Assembly (NCBI GenBank): GCA_934359755.1 | Contig: CAKRLV010000032.1 | Coordinates: forward strand, 1-25,855 | Direction: 5' to 3' | Length of the DNA: 25,855 nucleotides | Origin: an uncultured Agathobacter sp. | GTDB taxonomy: Bacteria; Bacillota; Clostridia; Lachnospirales; Lachnospiraceae | Shown here: piece after piece, positions 1-7,718 of the stretch | How positions within the stretch are numbered: the stretch's first letter is position 1 | Layout: each line of letters opens with the position of its first letter | Notes under the pieces: generated by a model | The model's input: the letters and a program-made list of their open reading frames with translations, nothing else | What the model was told of the DNA's origin: nothing | The model's database searches: none | Made by a program: the position numbers and the translations under genes

Positions 1-30
1 AGTAAAACCCAAGAAATGGGAGAAAGGAGA

Positions 31-67
31 ATAATCCATTAACCTCAAAAGAGGATAATTGGATTAT
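31..67 (+). promoter_or_regulatory. Hairpin in the leader of the AraC-type gene
   Basis: An imperfect palindrome lies directly upstream of the regulator gene. The outer arms ATAATCCA (31-38) and TGGATTAT (60-67) are exact reverse complements, and an inner stem CCTC/GAGG (43-46/51-54) closes an AAAA loop. No T-run follows, so a terminator is unlikely. The GAGG in the inner stem is the best purine-rich stretch before the ATG but lies 23 nt away. The structure could be an operator or could affect translation; the role is inferred. Confidence 0.4.
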
Positions 68-77
68 ACGTGAGAGT

Positions 78-1013
78 ATGGCGAGAAAGAAAAAAGATAC
101 GATGGAATTTCGTTTCTACGAGATTCCACAAGGTGAGTCGGCATTAGTCTTATATGGTGACAGCTGGGTAAGAGTTTATGGACATGACGAGTTACATTTA
201 CATTTTCATAATCTTACAGAAATAGGCATTTGCAGATATGGAGATGGAAACATGTATCTGGACAGTGATGTCTATAGATATCATGATGGTACCCTTACAG
301 TGATTCCAGAGAACTTTCCACATATTACTGTAAGTGATGGAGAAAATAATAATTTCTGGGAATATATTTTCTTTGACCTCAAAAGTATAGTAGAAGAGAT
401 TTTTCCGCAGAATCCTGTATATCAGTCCAAAGTAATAGAATCATTGAACAAGACTGCTATGTTTATGGGGGAGGATAAGGACGGAGAACTTACTGTTATA
501 ATTAATTCAATAATTGAAGAGGCTAAGAACAAAAAGCCGTATTATCAGAAGAAAATATCATTATTTCTTAAGACACTTGTAATAGATCTTGTTCGTAAAA
601 GTGATGTTCAGATAGAGGATGAGCAGTCTGTAAAAGGAACAAATATGGCTCAGATTGCAGCGGCACTTGATTATGTTAATAAAAATTATGATAAGCCGAT
701 GAAAGCAAATGAACTTGCAGGAATATGCAGTATGAGTGAGACACATTTTAGAAGGATATTTGAAGAATACATAAATATGTCACCTATGGACTATGTCAAT
801 CTGATAAGAATACAAAGAGCCTGTGATCTTATGAAGAAAAGCAATGATTCTATGGATATGGTCGCAGCAAAGTGTGGATTTGCTACGACATCTACCTTCA
901 ATAGAAATTTTAAGAAGTATCTTGATACATCACCATATCAATGGAAGATTAACCCAAGCAATTATGAGCATAGACTACTTAATTTTAGGATTTCTGCACT
1001 AAAAGGCTGGTAA
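78..1013 (+). CDS. AraC family transcriptional regulator (cupin sensor + HTH)
   Basis: A 311-aa protein with the two-domain AraC layout. The N-terminal part (about residues 15-110) has the cupin-type sugar-sensing pattern, with the HLHFHN and VIPENFPHITVSDGE segments typical of AraC_binding domains. The C-terminal part (about 190-300) is an AraC-type double helix-turn-helix, with MKANELAGICSMSETHFRRIFEEY as first and MVAAKCGFATTSTFNRNFKKY as second recognition unit. It stands immediately before the sugar ABC transporter and galactanase genes on the same strand, so it most likely activates that locus in response to a galactose-containing oligosaccharide; ligand and targets are inferred. No strong Shine-Dalgarno precedes the ATG at 78. 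An alternative ATG at 102 would remove eight basic N-terminal residues. Confidence 0.85.
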   Translation: MARKKKDTMEFRFYEIPQGESALVLYGDSWVRVYGHDELHLHFHNLTEIGICRYGDGNMYLDSDVYRYHDGTLTVIPENFPHITVSDGENNNFWEYIFFDLKSIVEEIFPQNPVYQSKVIESLNKTAMFMGEDKDGELTVIINSIIEEAKNKKPYYQKKISLFLKTLVIDLVRKSDVQIEDEQSVKGTNMAQIAAALDYVNKNYDKPMKANELAGICSMSETHFRRIFEEYINMSPMDYVNLIRIQRACDLMKKSNDSMDMVAAKCGFATTSTFNRNFKKYLDTSPYQWKINPSNYEHRLLNFRISALKGW

Positions 1014-1119
1014 ATATTAACAAAATATTAACATGTATGCTGGTGAAAATGCTCGAAAAAAGATATTTTGGTATGGAATTGACTGAATTTGCGTGTTTTA
1101 ACGTCGTATATGATAACAA

Positions 1120-1143
1120 TTACAAACGAAACTTAGTTATAAT
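1120..1143 (+). promoter_or_regulatory. Probable promoter with cre-like site before the binding-protein gene
   Basis: A perfect -10 box TATAAT lies at 1138-1143. No good -35 box stands 16-18 nt upstream, which fits an activator-dependent promoter. The 15-mer TTACAAACGAAACTT (1120-1134) matches 13 of 15 positions of the Gram-positive catabolite response consensus WTGNAANCGNWNNCW and covers the -35/spacer region, where a bound CcpA-type repressor would block polymerase. The core CAAACGAAA recurs at the galK promoter (8887-8895). The transcript would have a leader of about 100 nt. Confidence 0.45.
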
Positions 1144-1170
1144 AACTATGTAATCAAGAGTCGGGGGAAG

Positions 1171-1210
1171 CAAATTGGTTAAAATACACAATTAACGCGT
1201 GAACAATTTG
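1171..1210 (+). promoter_or_regulatory. Inverted repeat in the leader of the binding-protein gene
   Basis: CAAATTG (1171-1177) and CAATTTG (1204-1210) are reverse complements separated by 26 nt, with a nested GTTAA/TTAAC pair inside. The repeat lies downstream of the -10 box at 1138-1143. It could be an operator half-site pair or a weak leader hairpin. The rest of 1014-1250 holds a tandem AAATATTAAC-type duplication just after the regulator stop and nothing else recognised. Eye-detected in AT-rich DNA, so support is weak. Confidence 0.25.
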
Positions 1211-1250
1211 TTAACAAGCTCGAAATATAATTTTATCTGGAGGGAAAAAC

Positions 1251-2579
1251 ATGAAGAAGAAAGTATTATCAGTATTACTTGCAACAACAATGGTTGCATC
1301 AATGTTTGCAGGCTGTGGAGGATCTGATTCGTCAGGAGGCAATGGCACAGAAAAGGGACAGAGTGCAGGAGCTGCTAAAGAGGGTGAAAATAAATTAGTA
1401 GTTTGGGCTTGGGATAAAGGATTTAATATTCCGGCACTTCAGGCAGCAGCAGACGACTATAAAGAGAACGTAGATCCTGATTTTGAACTTGTTATCGAGG
1501 AGCAGTCACAGTCATCTGATATCGAGAATGCAGTTACATTAGCAGGTCAGTCAGCTGACTACAGCACATTGCCAGACATCGTATTATTCCAGGATCACTA
1601 CTTCAAACAATATCAGGCAAATTATCCTGATGCATGGCAGGACGTAAATGATGCGGATGTTGATTGGAGTGATTTCGGAGCTGAGAAGCTTGACTACTCT
1701 ACAATAGATGATGTTCATTACGGATTACCAGTTGATAACGGAACAGTTATCATGGCATACAGAACTGACCTTCTTGAGGAAGCAGGACATTCATTAGATG
1801 AAATGAAAGGAATTTCATGGTCAGACTTCATCAAAGTTGGTGAGGATGTATACAACAAGACAGGCAAGTATCTCCTTTGCATGGATGGAGATGGAAATGA
1901 CCTTGTTTACATGATGGCTCAGGCAGAAGGTGTCTCACAGTTCAAGAATGGTGAACCGGATATTGTTAATAATAAGACAATCAATGAAATCATCAAGGTT
2001 ATCGTAGAGATGGCACAGAAGAACGTTCTTTACCTTGCAAATGACTGGTCAGACTACACAGATCAGGCAATTCAGGGAGACATGGTTGCAGGTGTTATGA
2101 ATGGTAACTGGATTATTCCTACAATCAAGAAAGTAACTGACAACAAAGGAAAATGGGCTATCACAACATTACCTACACTTAATGGTGGTGAAGGATATGC
2201 TTCAAATGGTGGATCTTCTCTTTATGTAACAAGTAACTGCAAGAACTCAGACCTTGCAAAGAAATTCTTAGCTTACACATTTGGCGGAAGCACTGTTACA
2301 TATGATGGAGCTCTTGAAAAGGGTGGTGTTATCACATGCTGTATCTCAGCTGGTAAATCAGATGTATACAATCAGCCAGATGAGTATTTCAATGGACAGG
2401 CAATTTACGCTGATATCGTTGAGATGGGATCTCATGTACAGGTTGTAGAGCAGAGTGATTTCCATTATGATGCCAGATCATTCATTGCACCAGCCATTAT
2501 CAATATCAGAGACGGTGCAGATTTCGATTCAGAAATTGAGAATGCAGAGCAGCAGTTAAGAACTAAGATGGGATTATAA
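1251..2579 (+). CDS. Extracellular solute-binding lipoprotein of a CUT1 sugar ABC transporter
   Basis: A 442-aa family 1 solute-binding protein. The N-terminus is a lipoprotein signal peptide: basic KKK, a hydrophobic core, and the lipobox FAGC with Cys22 as the lipidation site. A Gly/Ser-rich linker follows. The mature part starts with the LVVWAWDKGFNIPALQAAADDY segment typical of carbohydrate-binding SBP_bac_1 proteins. The start is fixed by CTGGAGGG (1238-1245 region) just before the ATG. It is the binding component for the two permeases downstream and corresponds in position to GanS of the B. subtilis ganSPQAB operon. With GH53 and GH2 enzymes in the same locus, the likely ligand is beta-1,4-galacto-oligosaccharide; this is inferred from context, not from binding residues. 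Confidence 0.88.
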   Translation: MKKKVLSVLLATTMVASMFAGCGGSDSSGGNGTEKGQSAGAAKEGENKLVVWAWDKGFNIPALQAAADDYKENVDPDFELVIEEQSQSSDIENAVTLAGQSADYSTLPDIVLFQDHYFKQYQANYPDAWQDVNDADVDWSDFGAEKLDYSTIDDVHYGLPVDNGTVIMAYRTDLLEEAGHSLDEMKGISWSDFIKVGEDVYNKTGKYLLCMDGDGNDLVYMMAQAEGVSQFKNGEPDIVNNKTINEIIKVIVEMAQKNVLYLANDWSDYTDQAIQGDMVAGVMNGNWIIPTIKKVTDNKGKWAITTLPTLNGGEGYASNGGSSLYVTSNCKNSDLAKKFLAYTFGGSTVTYDGALEKGGVITCCISAGKSDVYNQPDEYFNGQAIYADIVEMGSHVQVVEQSDFHYDARSFIAPAIINIRDGADFDSEIENAEQQLRTKMGL

Positions 2580-2611
2580 TTATAATCTTAACCACACTAT
2601 AAATGAACTTT

Positions 2612-2641
2612 AGACGGGGAGCGGAGATCGACTCCCCGTTT
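2612..2641 (+). terminator. Intercistronic hairpin after the binding-protein gene (attenuator/stabiliser)
   Basis: ACGGGGAG (2614-2621) pairs perfectly with CTCCCCGT (2632-2639) around a 10-nt loop; a G.U pair and an A-U pair extend the stem to 10 bp. The downstream sequence has only a short T stretch (TTTAT), so complete termination is unlikely. Such hairpins between binding-protein and permease genes usually stabilise the upstream mRNA or cause partial termination, giving more binding protein than permease. The role is inferred. Confidence 0.6.
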
Positions 2642-2661
2642 ATCAGATAGGGGGGACTCAC

Positions 2662-3564
2662 GTGAACAAGAAAAAGAAAGGAATGAGCATAACTGCAAAG
2701 CAGAAAGCAGCAGGTTGGATTTACCTTGCACCTGCGACATTGCTTATTGCGGTTATGAGTTTCTATCCAATTATTCAGGCAGTTATTACATCGTTTAAAA
2801 CTGGTGCTGGAACTAACATGAACTGGGCGGATCCGATAATCAGAAATTATCATAGAATGTTCAATGATCAGATATTTGTACGTTCAATATTTAATACTTT
2901 CTTATATTTACTTATAGAAGTACCGGTGATGCTTGTCCTTGCAATGTTATTGGCACAACTTCTTAATAATAGAAATCTGAAGTTTAAAGGATTTTTCCGT
3001 ACATGTGTATTTTTACCATGCGCTACATCACTTGTTTCATATTCTTTGATTTTTAAATCACTTTTTGCAACACAGGGACTTGTCAATACAATCCTTGTAA
3101 ACCTTGGAATTTTTTCGGAAAATTATAATTTCCTTGGAAATGCTGCAAGTGCAAAAGCAATAATAATCATCGCACTTATCTGGAGATGGACAGGATACAA
3201 TATGGTATTCTTCCTTGCAGGACTTCAGAATATCGAGTACTCAGTATATGAGGCGGCTAAGATTGACGGAGCTAATGGATGGCAGACATTCTGGGGCGTT
3301 ACCGTACCACTTCTTAAACCAACAATTGTTATGACAGCAATCATGTCAATCAATGGTACATTACAGCTCTTCGATGAGTCTGTAAACTTAACAAGTGGTG
3401 GACCTGCAAATGGAACAATCACAATGTCCCATTACGTATACAACAACTCATTCGGAAAGGGCGTTGCTGATTTTGGTTATGCATCAGCTATGTCATTCTT
3501 TATATTTATACTTGTTGCAGTACTTGCATTTATCAATATGAAAGTAGGTGATACTCGTGACTAA
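2662..3564 (+). CDS. CUT1 sugar ABC transporter permease, MalF/UgpA type
   Basis: A 300-aa inner-membrane protein of the MalF/LacF/UgpA family (BPD_transp_1) with about six membrane segments, the first at residues 18-38. The cytoplasmic EAA loop that docks the ATPase reads YEAAKIDGANGWQTFWGVTVP (about residues 197-217), close to the EAA---G consensus. It starts with GTG at 2662 behind a strong TAGGGGGG ribosome-binding site. It overlaps the second permease by 8 nt, so the two are translationally coupled. It is positionally equivalent to GanP of B. subtilis, though shorter. It should form a heterodimeric channel with its neighbour. No ATPase gene is present, so a shared MsmX-type ATPase encoded elsewhere is expected. 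Confidence 0.9.
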   Translation: MNKKKKGMSITAKQKAAGWIYLAPATLLIAVMSFYPIIQAVITSFKTGAGTNMNWADPIIRNYHRMFNDQIFVRSIFNTFLYLLIEVPVMLVLAMLLAQLLNNRNLKFKGFFRTCVFLPCATSLVSYSLIFKSLFATQGLVNTILVNLGIFSENYNFLGNAASAKAIIIIALIWRWTGYNMVFFLAGLQNIEYSVYEAAKIDGANGWQTFWGVTVPLLKPTIVMTAIMSINGTLQLFDESVNLTSGGPANGTITMSHYVYNNSFGKGVADFGYASAMSFFIFILVAVLAFINMKVGDTRD

Positions 3565-4387
3565 GAAGAGAAATAAATCAACAATCCAAAGAAGACTTAT
3601 ACCTTCATACATTTTTCTTATCATTGTATCATTCATCTCAGTATTTCCTTTTTATTGGATGATATCTGCAGCAACAAACAAGACACTTGATGTTGCAAAT
3701 GGTAAGCTCACATTTGGTACAGAGGCAGCAGAAAATTTCAGGAAGTTAATAGCTGGTCAGGATTTATGGAAAGCAATGGGCAATTCATTTATAGATGCCG
3801 GTATTCTTACAATAGTTGCACTTTTCGTATGTTCATTAGCCGGATATGGATTTGAGCTTTACCATGATAAGGCAAAGGATAAACTTTTCTCAGTTATTCT
3901 TCTGGCGATGATGGTACCTCAGGTAGCTACAATGATTCCACTTTTTAAGATGGTATCAAAGATGGGAATGCTTAATACATTTATTGGATTCATGCTTCCA
4001 ACAATTTCAACACCATTCCTTATTATGATGTTCCGTCAGAATTCGAGAAACTTCCCGGTAGATATACTCGAAGCAGCCCGAATAGATGGACTTAGTGAAT
4101 TTGGAATTTTCTTTAGAATGTATATGCCTGTAATGAAATCTACATATGCAGCAGCAGCGGTTATCACATTCATGAATTCATGGAATTCATACTTATGGCC
4201 AAAGGTAGTTCTCAATAAGCCAGATGCACAGACAATGCCAATGCTTATTGCAAACCTTGCAGCTGGTTACACTGTAGATTACGGTACTCTTATGATGGGC
4301 GTTTTATTCTGCTCAGTACCAACAATGATTATCTTCTTTGTATTACAGAAACAGTTTGCAGAAGGTATTACAGGTGCAGTTAAATAA
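3557..4387 (+). CDS. CUT1 sugar ABC transporter permease, MalG/UgpE type
   Basis: A 276-aa MalG/LacG/UgpE-family permease with six predicted membrane segments. The EAA loop is LEAARIDGLSEFGIFFRMYMP, and the C-terminus AEGITGAVK is the standard ending of this family. The start was moved to the GTG at 3557: AGTAGGTG (3543-3550) is a well-spaced ribosome-binding site for it, whereas the GTG at 3548, three codons upstream, lies inside that site. The gene overlaps the end of the first permease by 8 nt. It corresponds to GanQ by position. A strong terminator follows directly, so binding protein and both permeases form one transcription unit, with the hydrolases in a second or read-through unit. Confidence 0.9.
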   Translation: MTKKRNKSTIQRRLIPSYIFLIIVSFISVFPFYWMISAATNKTLDVANGKLTFGTEAAENFRKLIAGQDLWKAMGNSFIDAGILTIVALFVCSLAGYGFELYHDKAKDKLFSVILLAMMVPQVATMIPLFKMVSKMGMLNTFIGFMLPTISTPFLIMMFRQNSRNFPVDILEAARIDGLSEFGIFFRMYMPVMKSTYAAAAVITFMNSWNSYLWPKVVLNKPDAQTMPMLIANLAAGYTVDYGTLMMGVLFCSVPTMIIFFVLQKQFAEGITGAVK

Positions 4388-4393
4388 ATACAT

Positions 4394-4422
4394 AGGAGGC
4401 AGAGCAATTTGCCTCCTTTTTT
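4394..4422 (+). terminator. Rho-independent terminator after the transporter genes
   Basis: AGGAGGCA (4394-4401) and TGCCTCCT (4410-4417) form a perfect 8-bp stem with an 8-nt loop. The final T of the stem opens a run of six T residues (4417-4422). It lies only 7 nt past the permease stop codon. Confidence 0.85.
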
Positions 4423-4432
4423 CTCTATATAA

Positions 4433-4529
4433 GGGCAGTTGGATTTGCTATATCCAGGTCGGGGATATGCGCTACGCAATGATTGCGGAGCTTTGGAAAT
4501 AAAAAGTCAGCATAGATGACCAGCGGCCC
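4433..4529 (+). ncRNA. Candidate structured leader RNA upstream of the beta-galactosidase
   Basis: Between the transporter terminator and the beta-galactosidase gene, GGGCAGTTGG (4433-4442) pairs with CCAGCGGCCC (4520-4529): nine pairs (one G.U) and one A/G mismatch. Inside this closing stem are ATATCC/GGATAT (4450-4455/4463-4468, loop AGGTCGG) and GCT/AGC plus CGCA/TGCG (4471-4478/4484-4491, loop ATGAT). A weaker TCA/TGA hairpin (4507-4509/4517-4519) may also form. A separate hairpin AAGATTC/GAATCTT lies at 4535-4554, before the ribosome-binding site. The design resembles a cis-regulatory RNA, but it does not match a class I recognise and no clear promoter was found just upstream. All pairings are by eye; covariation is untested. 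Confidence 0.35.
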
Positions 4530-4601
4530 ACAGAAAGATTCACAAGCGAATCTTGAGATATGGATATTCATCAGATGATGAAAGAAAGGGTAGAGTATAA
4601 A

Positions 4602-7600
4602 ATGGATAAGTTTGATATTAATATTTTAAAGAATCCAGAGATTTTTGAGCAGAACAGATTGCCGGCTCATTCAGATCATATCGCATATGCTACAGAGAAT
4701 GAGAGAATAAGTCAGGAGACAAGTTTAAGGGAAAATCTTAATGGATTGTGGAAGTTTGCATATGCAAAGAATATGGCACATGCAATAGATGGATTTGAAA
4801 AAGTAGATTTTGATTGTCATACATGGGATGATATAAGAGTGCCGGCACACATCCAGATGGAAGGATATGGCAATCCACATTATACAAATACTACATATCC
4901 ATGGGATGCAGCAGAAGAGATTAATCCAGGAGAAATCCCTGAAATATTTAATCCAGTTGCAAGCTATGTGAAGTATTTTACAGTTCCAAAGAGAATGGAG
5001 GGCAAGAGAATTGTTATTTCATTCCAGGGGGTGGAAAGCGGATTTGCATTGTGGCTCAACGGTAAGTATGTAGGTTATAGTGAGGATACATTTGATGCAT
5101 CAGAGTTTGAGCTTACTTCTTTTTTGAAACAAGGAGAGAATAAGCTTGCAGTAAGAGTGTGGAAATGGACATCCAGCTCATGGTGCGAAGATCAGGATTT
5201 CTATAGATTCTCAGGAATTTTCAGAGATGTATATCTTTATATGATACCTGATACTCATGTATCAGATGTGAAAATTGTTCCAACACTCCTAAAAGATTTT
5301 TCGGTGGGTACATTATCTGCATCTGTAACAGCAGAGGGAGATGGAACAGTTAAGTTCGAACTTCATGATGCGGCTGTAAGATCGGTTTCAATTGATGAAG
5401 TGACAGAAGAGACACCTGTAGTGGCATCGTGTGAGATTGAGTTAAAAGATGGAGACATATCAACATACGTCACACAGATTAAAGAGCCAAAGCTATGGAG
5501 CGCCGAGGAACCAGCATTGTATGAACTCAGAATTACGGTAAAAGATACTAAGTCTAATATTACTGAGGTGATATCAGAAAATGTTGGATTCAGAAGATTT
5601 GAGATGGTTGATGGAATTATGATGCTTAATGGAAAGAGAATCGTATTCAAGGGTGCAAACCGTCATGAATTCAGCTCAGTGTGCGGACGTGTTCCGGTTC
5701 GTGAGGAAGTAATAAAAGATATTGTCACAATGAAAAGAAATAATATAAATGCAATCAGAACAAGTCATTATCCAGACGATTCGCTTATATATAGGCTTTG
5801 TGATATATATGGACTTTATATGATTGCAGAGACAAATCTTGAATCTCACGGTACATTTGAGGCATATGAAAAAGGTGTTAAGGATATTGATTATGTGGTT
5901 CCACGAGATAAAGAAGAGTGGCAGGAAATGCTTTTAGACAGAGCCAATTCTATGTATCAGGCTAATAAGAACCATGCATCAATTCTAATATGGTCATGCG
6001 GTAATGAGTCATTTGGCGGTAAAGTGATTTATATGATGTCACAGCTTTTTAGAAAGCTTGATCCAGGCAGACTTGTCCATTATGAAGGTGTGTTCCATGA
6101 TAGAAGATTTAATGATACGAGTGATATGGAAAGCCAGATGTACACGACTGTTGAGGGCATTAAGGAGTTTCTTGCAGAGCACAAAGATAAGCCTTTTATA
6201 TGCTGTGAGTACACTCATGCAATGGGAAATTCGTGTGGAGGAATGAACAAGTATACTGATCTTACAGATACAGAGCCAAGATATCAGGGCGGTTTTATAT
6301 GGGATTATATTGATCAGTCAGTATATACCAAGGACAGATATGGTAAATGGTTCCTTGCTTATGGCGGAGACTTGAACGACAGACCGACAGATGGAAGCTT
6401 CAGCGGAAACGGAATTGCATATGGAGGAGACAGAGAGGCTTCACCAAAGATGCAGGAAGTTAAATTCAATTACCAGAATATTTCAGTTGAATTTGACGGT
6501 GATAAATACAAGGTAAAGAACAAGAATTTATTTATAAATACAAACACTTATGATGCAAAAATTATTCTTCTTGCAGATGGCAGACAGGTGATGTCATGCA
6601 GGGAAAATATTGCGGTTGCCCCACTTGGTGAAAAGACTTATGATATACCTAAGAAGATTACTGAGTATATCAAATCGGACGTAACAGGTGCTGAGTTTAT
6701 AATCACAGTATCGTTTGTTCTTAAGGAGAATACAATATGGGCAGATGCTGGACATGAGGTTGCTTTTGGTCAGCAGGTGAGAAAGAAAGCGGTAGAAAGC
6801 TATAGTTGTGACAAGCCAATCACACTTATTAATGGAAATAATACAGTAGGTGTAAGGGGTGAGAACTTCTCCGCTATTTTTTCAAAAATCGGTGATGGAC
6901 TTGTATCATATGTATACGGTGGAGTTGAGATGCTTCCAAATTATGTGCCACTTCCAAATTTCTGGAGAGCACCAGTAAGCAATGATAACGGAAATCTCAT
7001 GCAGCATAGATATGCACAGTGGAAGATTGCCAGCATGTATGTAACAACAAGACAGGCGGGACTTTTTGATGATACAACACCGAAGATTGAAGAACTTGCA
7101 GACAGTGTTAAATTTACTTACACATACAATATGCCTACGACACCAAGAAGCCAGTGTGTTGTATCATACAATGTATTTGGAGATGGAACAATTGAGACAA
7201 CTATGACATATGATCCAGTGGCCGAACTTGGAGATATGCCTGAATTTGGTATGCTGTTTAAATTTAAGGCTGATTACGACAACGTAACATGGTACGGCAG
7301 GGGAGAAGCCGAGACATATGCAGATCGTAAGCTTGGCGGTAAATTTGGAGTATATTCTAACAAAGTTGCTGACAATATGGCAGAGTATCTTGTTCCACAG
7401 GAATGTGGCGCAAAGTGCGATGTGCGTTATGCAAAAGTAACTGACATGAAAGGAAGAGGAATGCTTTTCTTCGGAGACGAGCTTACATTCTCAGCACTTC
7501 CATATACACCACATGAGATTGAAAATGCAGCTCACAAATTTGAACTTCCTGAAGTTCATTACACTGTAGTAAGAGTTGCGCAGGCTCAGATGGGTGTGGC

Positions 7601-7694
7601 TGGAGATGACAGCTGGGGAGCCAGGGTTCATCCAGAATATTTACTGGATGTGTCAAAGAAAAAAGTATTTACTTTCTGCTTTAGAGGTATTTAA
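4602..7694 (+). CDS. lacZ: Beta-galactosidase, glycoside hydrolase family 2 (LacZ type)
   Basis: A 1030-aa enzyme, almost the length of E. coli LacZ (1024), that removes terminal beta-galactose from lactose or galacto-oligosaccharides. It shows the full five-domain layout: sugar-binding domain (about 40-220), immunoglobulin-like domain, TIM barrel (about 325-620), second Ig-like domain, and the Bgal_small_N domain at the end. The acid/base is Glu469 in IWSCGNES and the nucleophile Glu536 in ICCEYTHAMGNS, equivalent to E. coli Glu461 and Glu537. No signal peptide is present, so it is cytoplasmic. The start at 4602 is preferred because AAAGGG (4585-4590) precedes it and MDKFDINILKNPEIFEQNRLPAH aligns with the LacZ beginning; an in-frame ATG at 4560 would overlap the leader. 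It replaces the GH42 GanA of the Bacillus operon. Next gene follows after 24 nt. Confidence 0.95.
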   Translation: MDKFDINILKNPEIFEQNRLPAHSDHIAYATENERISQETSLRENLNGLWKFAYAKNMAHAIDGFEKVDFDCHTWDDIRVPAHIQMEGYGNPHYTNTTYPWDAAEEINPGEIPEIFNPVASYVKYFTVPKRMEGKRIVISFQGVESGFALWLNGKYVGYSEDTFDASEFELTSFLKQGENKLAVRVWKWTSSSWCEDQDFYRFSGIFRDVYLYMIPDTHVSDVKIVPTLLKDFSVGTLSASVTAEGDGTVKFELHDAAVRSVSIDEVTEETPVVASCEIELKDGDISTYVTQIKEPKLWSAEEPALYELRITVKDTKSNITEVISENVGFRRFEMVDGIMMLNGKRIVFKGANRHEFSSVCGRVPVREEVIKDIVTMKRNNINAIRTSHYPDDSLIYRLCDIYGLYMIAETNLESHGTFEAYEKGVKDIDYVVPRDKEEWQEMLLDRANSMYQANKNHASILIWSCGNESFGGKVIYMMSQLFRKLDPGRLVHYEGVFHDRRFNDTSDMESQMYTTVEGIKEFLAEHKDKPFICCEYTHAMGNSCGGMNKYTDLTDTEPRYQGGFIWDYIDQSVYTKDRYGKWFLAYGGDLNDRPTDGSFSGNGIAYGGDREASPKMQEVKFNYQNISVEFDGDKYKVKNKNLFINTNTYDAKIILLADGRQVMSCRENIAVAPLGEKTYDIPKKITEYIKSDVTGAEFIITVSFVLKENTIWADAGHEVAFGQQVRKKAVESYSCDKPITLINGNNTVGVRGENFSAIFSKIGDGLVSYVYGGVEMLPNYVPLPNFWRAPVSNDNGNLMQHRYAQWKIASMYVTTRQAGLFDDTTPKIEELADSVKFTYTYNMPTTPRSQCVVSYNVFGDGTIETTMTYDPVAELGDMPEFGMLFKFKADYDNVTWYGRGEAETYADRKLGGKFGVYSNKVADNMAEYLVPQECGAKCDVRYAKVTDMKGRGMLFFGDELTFSALPYTPHEIENAAHKFELPEVHYTVVRVAQAQMGVAGDDSWGARVHPEYLLDVSKKKVFTFCFRGI

Positions 7695-7718
7695 TTATTA
7701 GAAATAAGGAGAGAGAAA

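Noticed and set aside
561..746. Minus-strand frame inside the AraC-type gene, and similar frames inside the other genes
   Set aside because: These are shadows of well-supported genes, with no ribosome-binding sites or recognisable domains.
4560..4601. Upstream ATG for the beta-galactosidase
   Set aside because: No ribosome-binding site at 4560; the site AAAGGG and the family alignment favour 4602.
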